Positions 1 through 5,592 of a stretch of DNA of 12,426 bases are shown here, piece after piece (the first letter of the stretch is position 1; each line of letters begins with the position of its first letter). Origin of the DNA: Peptococcaceae bacterium UBA7185 (lineage in GTDB: Bacteria > Bacillota > Peptococcia > Peptococcales > Peptococcaceae); assembly GCA_002491065.1 (NCBI GenBank), contig DKVF01000091.1:1-12426 (forward strand). The letters are read 5' to 3'. Under the pieces are notes generated by a model. The model saw only the letters and a program-made list of their open reading frames with translations. It did not search any database and was not told the origin of the DNA. The position numbers and the translations under genes were made by a program.

Positions 1-1
1 A

Positions 2-1385
2 TTGGGAGATACTTTCTCCCTGGCGTGGAGAGTCTTTGATACTCAATACTGGCCCGGCACCCCGCAGCGGCGCCGCCGGATCTATCTTGTGGTCGATTTT
101 GGAGGAGAAACCGCACCCAAGATACTTTTTGACCAAGAGAGCCTGTGCCGGGATTATTCGGCGGGCATCCGAACGAGGGAAACCTCTGCCGGAGCAGCTG
201 CGGATTGCCCTTGAAATCCAGGCTGGATTCCGGGAGGGCGATCACCAGCCTGCTTTGGGCAGATCAGTGGCATTCGCCGCCAACCAGCGGGATGAGGTAC
301 GGGATCTGCACGCTGTAAGCGGTACGTTGGGCGCCCAGCCGGGTATGAAGCAGCAGACCTTTATTGCGAGCGGCGGTGTTCCCAAGGGAGATGGGGACTG
401 TATTCTGACAGAGAATGTGCATACAGCCCTCTCTGCCGGAGGAGCTCAGGCCGGTCAGGGGTATCCCTGTGGGTTCGCGGCGGGGTTCTGCGGGGAGTCT
501 TCCAAGAGTGCCCGGGGGATCGGCTATCAGGAAGAATGCGCCCCTACGCTGAAAGCGGTGGAGAAAGGCCCCAGCGTTATGTGCCTGAACGATCAGGGCG
601 GACAGGTTATGGACTGCACAGAGAATATCACCGGTACACTTCGGGCTCAGATGCACAGCCATCAGCCGCTGATTCTGGAATCCAATCAGGAGCATGCACA
701 TGTACGAACAGATGGTATATCTCCAACGCTTCCTGCCTCCATGGGCATGGGTGGAGGGTATGTCCCCATGGTGTATGAAAATCATGGCATAGATGCCAGA
801 TACACCGGCCCCCATGAAGTGTCTCCAACAATTTCAGCCAGATGTGGTACGGGCGGAAATAATGTTCCGCTGGTAGAAGAACCACCGACAGCCTTTTGTA
901 TATCCGGGAACATTGTTGACCGGAAACCCCATAATGGCGGCAATGGACTTGGCATCAATGAAGACGTGGCATTCTCCCTGACAACAGCGGATCGCCATGC
1001 GGTCTTCAGCCGCCAGCGGGTGGATGTGTTCGCAGAGAACGAGGTTGCCAGCACGGAGAGCGCCCGGCAGCAGAAGGATGCCACAGATTTGGTGATGCAG
1101 CCTCCTGCTGACGAAGGGAAATCGTGCATCCTGCGCGGCGCCAACCTGATTCGCCGCCTGACGCCCCTTGAGTGCGAGCGTTTGCAAGGTTTCCCGGATG
1201 GGTGGACAAACATCCCTGGGGCTTCGGATTCCGCCCGTTACAAAGCCCTGGGGAACAGTGTGGCCATCCCCTGCGTGGAGTACGTTATGCGGGGAATCGC
1301 TATCGTCCTCCAAAGCGAACGCAGGAGGCGAGTCTGGATTGTGATTCTCATTGTTGCTGTAGACAACAGGAGCGCCGGAATCTGA
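2..1385 (+). pseudogene. DNA (cytosine-5) methyltransferase, 3' part, probable frameshift
   Basis: C-terminal part of a Dcm-type C5-cytosine methyltransferase that methylates cytosine in duplex DNA; the catalytic Pro-Cys region lies upstream of the window. The first ~50 codons, read in frame 2, carry the conserved stretch AWRVFDTQYW, then PQRRRRIYLVVDFGG (motif VIII region). That frame stops at 214, whereas the rest of the protein (AFAANQRDEVRDLH onward, from about 268) is in frame 3, so a one-base slip must lie between about 160 and 265. Frame 3 then shows a long target-recognition region with seven spaced copies of an S/T-x-T-L-x-A motif, followed by motif IX (RRLTPLECERLQGFPDGW, about 1150-1205) and motif X (YKALGNSVAIP, about 1238-1272). 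The tail after motif X looks unlike the family and its stop falls in a terminator loop. Such methyltransferases are common on phages and ICEs as self-marking or anti-restriction genes. Either the gene is dead or the slip is a sequencing error. Confidence 0.8.
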
Positions 1386-1405
1386 ACGAATCCGGCGCTC
1401 CTGTT
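1365..1405. terminator. Shared hairpin terminator between convergent genes
   Basis: A perfect 15-bp inverted repeat (AACAGGAGCGCCGGA at 1365-1379, its complement at 1391-1405) with an 11-nt loop. The plus-strand methyltransferase stop (1383-1385) lies in the loop and the minus-strand XRE stop lies 3 nt beyond it. A modest T-rich stretch follows on the plus strand; there is no T-run on the minus side, so it is a better terminator rightward. Confidence 0.75.
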
Positions 1406-1407
1406 GG

Positions 1408-1650
1408 TTACTTTATTTCCTGCTCAATGTTGTCAAAGAGATCGTCATTGAAGAACTCCCGGAGAGTGATGCCAAGCCCATCGCAGAGCTTCTGCAGGGA
1501 AACGACACCGGGGTTCTGGCTCTTTGCATTGAGCATGCTGTAAACCGTGGAGGGGGACACTCCCGCACTACCGGCAAGGGCGTTGATGGCGATTCCTCTT
1601 TCGTTGCACAGCGCCAGAATTCTGGCTGCAACAGCTTCTTTGGCGTTCAT
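1408..1650 (-). CDS. Small XRE-family HTH transcriptional repressor
   Basis: An 80-residue protein that is essentially one Cro/C1-type helix-turn-helix domain: the recognition region is at about residues 22-50 (ALAGSAGVSPSTVYSMLN), followed by VVSLQKLCDGLGITLREFF, the usual last helices of the fold, and a short acidic tail. It should bind DNA as a dimer. The ATG is preceded by AAGGATG on the minus strand at a suitable distance. It is divergent from the SLOG gene at 1788, and the gap holds four copies of CGATATATCG, the most likely operator, so I infer that it represses itself and the rightward genes. It has no peptidase or ligand domain, so how it is released is not visible. Family assignment is firm; the target is inferred. 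Confidence 0.9.
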   Translation of the reverse strand: MNAKEAVAARILALCNERGIAINALAGSAGVSPSTVYSMLNAKSQNPGVVSLQKLCDGLGITLREFFNDDLFDNIEQEIK

Positions 1651-1669
1651 AAAACATCATCCTTCTGTA

Positions 1670-1766
1670 CGATATATCGCTGACTGTATTCTATAAAAAG
1701 TTGCGATATATCGAGTGGGATATATCGCAATTATGAAGAGCCTGTGGTAAAATATGCGATATATCG
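1670..1766. promoter_or_regulatory. Four-copy CGATATATCG operator array
   Basis: The self-complementary 10-mer CGATATATCG occurs at 1670-1679, 1704-1713 and 1757-1766, with a one-base variant (GGATATATCG) at 1718-1727. The middle two copies together form a larger palindrome with 12-bp arms (TTGCGATATATC and its complement, 1702-1713 and 1720-1731 approximately) around a short spacer. The array fills the gap between the divergent XRE and SLOG genes. This is the classic layout of a cooperative repressor operator; binding by the neighbouring XRE protein is inference. Confidence 0.85.
1725..1753 (+). promoter_or_regulatory. Candidate promoter for the SLOG gene
   Basis: A TAAAAT -10 box at 1748-1753 sits 17 bp downstream of a weak -35-like TCGCAA at 1725-1730. 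The -35 overlaps operator copy three and operator copy four starts 3 bp after the -10, so bound repressor would block it. The -10 is good and the -35 is poor. Confidence 0.45.
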
Positions 1767-1787
1767 TAAAACAAGGAGGAAGATTTT

Positions 1788-2270
1788 ATGGATTTGAGAG
1801 CGAAAACCTGCTGCTTTACGGGGCATCGAAGCCTGAGCGGTGAGGAAAAGTTGAAAGCGGCTGTTCGTTTACGCAGAGTGATTGAGGAGCAGATCAAAGC
1901 CGGGATTGTGTTTTATGGAGCCGGAGGTGCAAGGGGGTTCGATACCCTTGCTGCTCAGATTGTACTGGATATGAAAAAAGAATACCCTCAGCTGCGTCTG
2001 ATTCTGGTACTGCCTTGTGAGAATCAGACCAGAGGATGGCACAGTGAGGATATTGCGGTTTATGAGGATATCAAGCGCAGAAGCGATAAGGTTGTGTATG
2101 TGTCCAGGGAATATACGCCGGACTGCATGCACAGGAGGAATCGCCATCTGGTGGATCACAGCGGAACCTGTATCTGCTACCTGACAAGAAGCGCCGGCGG
2201 AACGGCATATACCGTAGATTACGCCCGGAGGAAGGGGCTTCACGTTATCAATATTGCGAATGACTTTTAA
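1788..2270 (+). CDS. SLOG-family (YpsA-like, DUF1273-type) nucleotide-binding protein
   Basis: A 160-residue Rossmann-like protein of the SLOG superfamily, which binds nucleotides or nucleotide-derived ligands. Visible family marks: CCFTGHRSL at residues 8-16, the glycine-rich loop GAGGARGFDTLAA at 44-56, a hydrophobic strand LRLILVLPCENQ at 69-80, RNRHLVDHS at 117-125 and GGTAYTVDYA at 137-146. Length matches stand-alone members. ATG 1788 is preceded by AGGAGG at 1774-1779. It is the first gene transcribed rightward from the operator array and is probably under the XRE repressor. Small YpsA-like proteins of this kind are frequent on Firmicute conjugative elements, where their role is not established; other SLOG proteins act as signal sensors in phage defence, but that link is inference here. 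Confidence 0.88.
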   Translation: MDLRAKTCCFTGHRSLSGEEKLKAAVRLRRVIEEQIKAGIVFYGAGGARGFDTLAAQIVLDMKKEYPQLRLILVLPCENQTRGWHSEDIAVYEDIKRRSDKVVYVSREYTPDCMHRRNRHLVDHSGTCICYLTRSAGGTAYTVDYARRKGLHVINIANDF

Positions 2271-2294
2271 GCAACACAGCTTTTCAGATACTTC

Positions 2295-2335
2295 ATTCTC
2301 CCTCATTTTTTGGATGAGTTTCGGTGTGGGAGAAT
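2295..2335 (+). other. Nested inverted repeat after the SLOG gene
   Basis: ATTCTCCC at 2295-2302 pairs with GGGAGAAT at 2328-2335, and CTCAT pairs with ATGAG inside it. There is no T-run after it. It could be an mRNA 3'-end hairpin or, with the terminator just downstream, part of a structured leader for the 2421 gene. Confidence 0.4.
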
Positions 2336-2341
2336 TTCCAT

Positions 2342-2390
2342 AGGTGAGAAGGTCCGGCCCAATGACCGGCTCCTCTCACCTTTTCTTTTT
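2342..2390 (+). terminator. Rho-independent terminator
   Basis: AGGTGAGA (2342-2349) pairs with TCTCACCT (2374-2381), with an inner CCGG/CCGG pairing, followed by TTTTCTTTTT. It lies between the SLOG gene and the gene at 2421, so the latter either has its own promoter or depends on read-through. Confidence 0.7.
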
Positions 2391-2420
2391 ACAATCAAAA
2401 TCACTATGGAGGTAATCATC

Positions 2421-2783
2421 ATGGCACAACAGAACGCATTATCCAGGCGTCAGTTTAAGGAAACCGAATTCAATGGGATGGATTACATATTCAATTATCA
2501 GCCCGGAGAATTCGTTGCTACCATCGACTGCAAGCGGTGGGGCAAACGGAAGAAGCTGATCACCTACATGACCTTTACGGACGGGCGCAGAGTAGTGGCC
2601 CCAACCTGGCCCCGAAGCCGGTATGAGGGGCTGGCAAATATGAAGGTTGGCTCCAGAATCCGTGTGCTGTATGAGGAGAACCGAAGTGGAACGCTCTGCA
2701 TCCGTCGTGCAGTCCTTCTGGCGGAACCAAGTGAGATAATCTCACGATCGGAATTGATTCAGCTCATGGAGCAGCGCGGTTGA
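2421..2783 (+). CDS. Unknown 120-residue protein of the mobile element
   Basis: I do not recognise this family with certainty. The start at ATG 2421 (MAQQNALSRRQF) is chosen because GGAGGT lies about 8 nt upstream; a longer reading from 2310 would run through the terminator hairpin and is unlikely. The protein is basic, has no membrane segment or signal peptide, and looks beta-rich: FVATIDCKRWGKRKK (residues 31-45), YMTFTDGRRVVAPTW (49-63), and VGSRIRVLYEENRSG (77-91), a pattern that could suit a small OB- or SH3-like barrel with exposed Lys/Arg for nucleic-acid binding. It is followed 55 bp later by the SRAP gene, so the two may share a transcript. The nucleic-acid role is weak inference. 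Confidence 0.7.
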   Translation: MAQQNALSRRQFKETEFNGMDYIFNYQPGEFVATIDCKRWGKRKKLITYMTFTDGRRVVAPTWPRSRYEGLANMKVGSRIRVLYEENRSGTLCIRRAVLLAEPSEIISRSELIQLMEQRG

Positions 2784-2838
2784 CAGGCCGATTTTGAAAC
2801 GGTAAAATGGGGAATCATAGCCTGCGAGGTGGTTCTGT

Positions 2839-3411
2839 GTGTGTGGTAGATTTTTTGTACCGGAAGATGACAGTATTGAAATGATCCGTACCATTGTGGA
2901 GCATCTGGAACACCGAAATGTGAAGGCCAAGACCGGGGATGTTTTTCCGGGGGATATCGCGGCTGTGGTTGCCAGCAACAGACAGATGCAGCCCCAGCCT
3001 TTTGCCATGGAATGGGGATATCATCTCTCAGATGGGAAACGGATCATCAATGCCAGAAGTGAAACTGCAGCCCAGAAAGCCATGTTTGCCGATGGCATTC
3101 GCCAGCGCCGGTGCCTGATCCCGGCCCAGCATTACTATGAGTGGGAAAAGGCAGATGACCGGAAAGTGAAGTATGCCATTGAGCCAAAAGGTTCGGATGG
3201 ATTCTTTCTTGCGGGGATTTATCGCCTCGAAGCAGGGAGACCGGTGTTCACAGTTCTGACTAGGGATGCGGCAGAGGATATCGCTTTCATTCATGAACGA
3301 ATGCCGGTGATTCTGCCGGGTGTGGTAGCAACAGACTGGCTGAATCCCAAATACCGCGGTGACAATATTCTGAAAGGAGCTATGACCCAAATGAAGTATG
3401 AGGCTTGCTGA
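2839..3411 (+). CDS. SRAP (SOS response-associated peptidase; YedK/HMCES-like) protein
   Basis: A complete 190-residue SRAP-domain protein. Members form a covalent thiazolidine link through Cys2 to abasic sites in single-stranded DNA, shielding them, and the same Cys underlies an autoprocessing activity. All key residues are visible: MCGRF at the start (Cys2), INARSET at 70-76 (Asn71), RCLIPAQHYYEW at 91-102 (Glu101), and FIHERMPVIL at 150-159 (His152). The start is GTG 2839, which places Cys at position 2 as the chemistry demands; GAGGTGG lies 7-8 nt upstream. SRAP genes are common on phages and conjugative elements, where single-stranded DNA is exposed during transfer; protection of incoming or transferred ssDNA is a reasonable inference. 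A terminator follows directly. Confidence 0.95.
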   Translation: MCGRFFVPEDDSIEMIRTIVEHLEHRNVKAKTGDVFPGDIAAVVASNRQMQPQPFAMEWGYHLSDGKRIINARSETAAQKAMFADGIRQRRCLIPAQHYYEWEKADDRKVKYAIEPKGSDGFFLAGIYRLEAGRPVFTVLTRDAAEDIAFIHERMPVILPGVVATDWLNPKYRGDNILKGAMTQMKYEAC

Positions 3412-3412
3412 T

Positions 3413-3446
3413 AAAAGCGGTGCATGACTATTGTGCCGTTTTTTAT
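3413..3446 (+). terminator. Terminator after the SRAP gene
   Basis: A hairpin with arms 3413-3424 and 3432-3443 (several G-U pairs, 7-nt loop) ends in a run of six T. It starts 2 nt after the SRAP stop and closes the left-hand gene block. Confidence 0.7.
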
Positions 3447-3526
3447 TTATGCTGATTCCTTTCAGTTCGGTTCTGTTTCGGTGACCCGATCACCATGAGA
3501 TGAATTTTTTCTCCTGTAAAGCAAGA

Positions 3527-3575
3527 AGAGCGGCTATCAACTACCGAGAATTCCTCGCTGATTCATAACCGCTCT
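3527..3575. repeat. 49-bp near-palindrome
   Basis: AGAGCGGCTATCAA (3527-3540) pairs with TTCATAACCGCTCT (3562-3575) with two mismatches, and CGAG/CTCG pair around a central AATTC, giving an almost continuous cruciform. No T-run follows on the plus strand. It could be a relic terminator, a protein-binding site or a recombination feature. Confidence 0.65.
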
Positions 3576-3603
3576 ATGTATATATTTGCCTTTTTCCATC
3601 AAT

Positions 3604-3639
3604 GTAGACAGCACTCCGAAATTCGGAGTGCCTCTCTAC
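3604..3639. repeat. Hairpin with a perfect 10-bp core
   Basis: GCACTCCGAA (3611-3620) and TTCGGAGTGC (3622-3631) are perfect complements around one base; GTAGA (3604-3608) and TCTAC (3635-3639) extend the stem after a small internal loop. It lies just upstream of the XRE-like fragment. There is no poly-T after it. Confidence 0.7.
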
Positions 3640-3779
3640 ACCTTGGTGCAACATGTGATTATTTACTTGGAAATACGATAGTTGCGAAGAATATCTTTAA
3701 GAGTTCGCATGTTCCAAAGCAGGATTTGCTGCGCATCAACCGAACAATCAAACAGAATACAGAGGAAAAGGAGGAGACA
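3633..3779 (+). pseudogene. C-terminal remnant of an XRE regulator
   Basis: The frame here reads SLHLGATCDYLLGNTIV, which matches the well-known end of Cro/C1-type HTH domains (LAxxLGVSxDYLLGxT). The HTH helices before it are missing and replaced by the hairpin at 3604-3639. The frame continues with a Lys/Glu-rich tail (KQNTEEKEETINQKK). No start or ribosome site fits, so this is a 5'-deleted remnant, recognised from one motif only. Confidence 0.5.
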
Positions 3780-3886
3780 ATCAACCAGAAGAAGGTTAGC
3801 AGTTTTTACCATATGGAAGACAGAGCACAATTCCTGACTGAAAAGGTGAAAAGCTGGATGAAGTCAAAGAGAAAGACCAGGCGACG

Positions 3887-3922
3887 ATGGCACATTATTT
3901 CATATCCGATATTCACGGTTAG
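3887..3922 (+). pseudogene. N-terminal scrap of a metallophosphoesterase
   Basis: ATG 3887 reads MAHYFISDIHG and then meets TAG (3920-3922). The pattern hydrophobic-SDIHG is the first metal-binding motif (Asp, His) of calcineurin-like phosphoesterases and sits at the right distance from the start. The expected next residues are gone. It is a broken gene or an accidental match to a short motif; the open frame continues after the stop as the reading frame at 3941. Confidence 0.45.
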
Positions 3923-3940
3923 GCAGGTTCATTTCGTGCG

Positions 3941-4099
3941 ATGTTAACAAGTGCTATGCTAAAGAATGGATTTTTGTGCGCTGTATCATATGCAAAAGAA
4001 TGTTCTAGACCAAAGATGTTGGCTAATATAATTGATTCACTTGAGAATCAAGAGTTGTTTTTGCTTAATCCGCGTGCTATAATTAAAAAATACAGATGA
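3941..4099 (+). CDS. Possible 52-residue protein or C-terminal remnant
   Basis: An ATG frame of 52 codons beginning MLTSAMLKNGFLCAVS and ending LLNPRAIIKKYR, in the same frame as the metallophosphoesterase scrap after its TAG stop. I do not recognise it. Residue make-up is protein-like (hydrophobic periodicity, SLENQELFLLNP), suggesting the C-terminal end of a lost larger protein. No convincing ribosome site precedes it, and the likely operon promoter sits inside its last codons, so independent expression is doubtful. Confidence 0.3.
   Translation: MLTSAMLKNGFLCAVSYAKECSRPKMLANIIDSLENQELFLLNPRAIIKKYR
4055..4083 (+). promoter_or_regulatory. Likely promoter of the four-gene operon
   Basis: A perfect TATAAT at 4078-4083 lies 17 bp after TTGTTT at 4055-4060. 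Transcription would begin near 4090, leaving a leader of about 70 nt before the methylase ATG. No inverted-repeat operator is obvious around it, which suggests constitutive expression, as is usual where a methylase must protect the host first. Confidence 0.6.
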
Positions 4100-4160
4100 G
4101 TATTCCTTATTCCTTAACACAAGATTCATTATATATTAATTTGTTTTTTTGGGGTGGACC

Positions 4161-5588
4161 ATGAGTTCTATTTTAGATAAAAAAAAGAATAAAGACAAGT
4201 GTCAGAAGTTTACTCCAGAAAACATAGTAGATGAAATGCTTGACCTTGCAGGATATACACATCATTTGAGTGGGAAAAAAGTTCTTGAAAATTCGTTCGG
4301 CTCGGGAAATGTCCTTGTTGCAATAGTAAAACGGTATATTGAAGATAGTCTCAATGCTGGAATACCAGTAAGTAGTATTGCTGCGCATTTGGAAACAGAT
4401 ATTTATGGCGTGGAATTGGATAAAGAACTTTTCAGAATTTGCATTGAAAGATTGAATGAGATTACAAATGAGTATGGTATCCCTCCTGTAAAGTGGTTAC
4501 TATTTAATGAAAATGCACTTACATGGAAATGCGATGTTACCTTTGATTTCATCATTGGTAATCCCCCGTATATCACATACAAGGACATAGATGATGATAG
4601 TAGAAGATTTTTGAAACAGACATTTTCGTCTTGTTCAAATGGTAAATTCGATTATTGTTATGCTTTTATCGAGCGTAGTGTAAACTTACTTTCAGAAACG
4701 GGTAAACTTGTTCAGCTTGTTCCTACTAACATATATAAGAATGTCTTCGGAAGAAATCTTCGAAGTATTCTTTTGCCACATGTTGATGTTATCAAAGAGT
4801 ATCCGGGCGAGAAATTATTTGTCGATACACTAACTTCAAGCACCGTTTTTTTATTCGATAAATCAACAAAATCACCTAACATAACATATGCAGATATGAC
4901 TGCAGAAAAAACGTTTGTCTTCCTGCGTAGTTCGCTTGGGGAAAAATGGGTTTTTACTGAAAAGGAAGAGCGGAAACAAAGGACGACTGTACGTTTTGGA
5001 GATTGTTTTAATGCATCAATTGTGGTAGCAACATTGCTTAATGAAGCTTTCCTTTTATCAACGGACGATGTGAGGGGAAAAGGCATCGAGCAAGCTGTGA
5101 TAAGACGGGCTGCCTCACCTAAAAAAATGCGGCATAAAGTTGCAGAATATATAATTTTTCCGTATTATTACGAAGGTGGTATCTTTCACCGTTATGCTAA
5201 GGAAGAATTCGAGCAACAATTTCCAAACGCAGTTGCTCATCTAAATCTATATAAGGAAAAACTTGATAAAAGAGATGTCGATGATAATATTGAATGGTTT
5301 GAGTACGGTCGTACACAAGCGTTGACACGGCTTAATCAGCGAAAACTCCTAATGTCAACTGTATTAACAAACCATGCAGAAGTCTACGAGCTTGAAGCAG
5401 ATACTATTCCATATTCCGGTATCTTTATTACTGTAAAAAAGCCGGAATACACACTTGCTGATGCTGAGCGGATATTGCGTGATGAGAGATTTGTGAGATA
5501 CGTTAAGTCGATAGGTATCAGTGTGAGTGGGAATTCAAAGCGAATTACTTGCAAAGATGTGAATAACTACATGTTCGTAAGGGAGTAG
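4161..5588 (+). CDS. Adenine-N6 DNA methyltransferase, Eco57I/TaqI class
   Basis: A 475-residue gamma-type amino-methyltransferase predicted to methylate adenine N6 in a specific DNA site using S-adenosylmethionine. Order of parts: KFTPENIVDEMLDLAG at 16-31, SAM-binding motif I VLENSFGSGN at 41-50, the acidic strand end DIYGVELDKE at 80-89, catalytic motif IV IIGNPPYITY at 131-140, KLVQLVPTNIYKN at 182-194, then a C-terminal target-recognition half (IIFPYYYEGG at 331-340 and EYGRTQALTRLNQRKL at 381-396) typical of TaqI/Eco57I-like enzymes. No nuclease domain is fused, unlike true Eco57I. I start at ATG 4161; GGGGTGG is immediately upstream at short spacing, and the four-codon-longer TTG start would use up that site. 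It is the first gene of the operon, 4 bp before the GHKL gene, and probably marks self DNA for the system. Confidence 0.9.
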   Translation: MSSILDKKKNKDKCQKFTPENIVDEMLDLAGYTHHLSGKKVLENSFGSGNVLVAIVKRYIEDSLNAGIPVSSIAAHLETDIYGVELDKELFRICIERLNEITNEYGIPPVKWLLFNENALTWKCDVTFDFIIGNPPYITYKDIDDDSRRFLKQTFSSCSNGKFDYCYAFIERSVNLLSETGKLVQLVPTNIYKNVFGRNLRSILLPHVDVIKEYPGEKLFVDTLTSSTVFLFDKSTKSPNITYADMTAEKTFVFLRSSLGEKWVFTEKEERKQRTTVRFGDCFNASIVVATLLNEAFLLSTDDVRGKGIEQAVIRRAASPKKMRHKVAEYIIFPYYYEGGIFHRYAKEEFEQQFPNAVAHLNLYKEKLDKRDVDDNIEWFEYGRTQALTRLNQRKLLMSTVLTNHAEVYELEADTIPYSGIFITVKKPEYTLADAERILRDERFVRYVKSIGISVSGNSKRITCKDVNNYMFVRE

Positions 5589-5592
5589 GACT

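Larger units (their letters stand above)
3412..4160. other. Gene-poor junction region
   Basis: About 750 bp without an intact recognisable gene. It holds the SRAP terminator, two long inverted repeats (3527-3575, 3604-3639), decayed coding fragments of an XRE regulator and of a metallophosphoesterase, a 52-codon reading frame (3941-4099) and the likely promoter of the four-gene operon. Base composition changes here from mixed to visibly AT-rich. It reads as a recombination scar at the left edge of the cargo operon. Confidence 0.65.

Noticed and set aside
264..815. Long minus-strand reading frames opposite the cytosine methyltransferase
   Set aside because: No ribosome site and no recognisable motif; the plus strand carries clear methyltransferase motifs, so these are antisense shadows.
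1670..1766. CRISPR-like short repeat array
   Set aside because: Repeats are 10-bp palindromes at uneven spacing between divergent genes and a repressor is adjacent; operator sites fit better.
2310..2783. Longer start of the 120-residue protein at 2310
   Set aside because: The extra 37 codons span a terminator hairpin, and a strong GGAGGT site sits just before ATG 2421.
3527..3575. Terminal inverted repeat of an insertion sequence
   Set aside because: Both arms sit next to each other with no transposase between or nearby and no target duplication visible.
3576..3947. 123-codon plus-strand frame taken as one gene
   Set aside because: It starts between two palindromes without a ribosome site, and only the LGATCDYLLGNT stretch is recognisable; the metallophosphoesterase motif lies in another frame. 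It is treated as remnants.
4161..5588. Fused Eco57I-type methylase-nuclease
   Set aside because: The protein starts directly at the methylase TPENIV region with no N-terminal PD-(D/E)XK nuclease and is only 475 residues long; it is methylase only.
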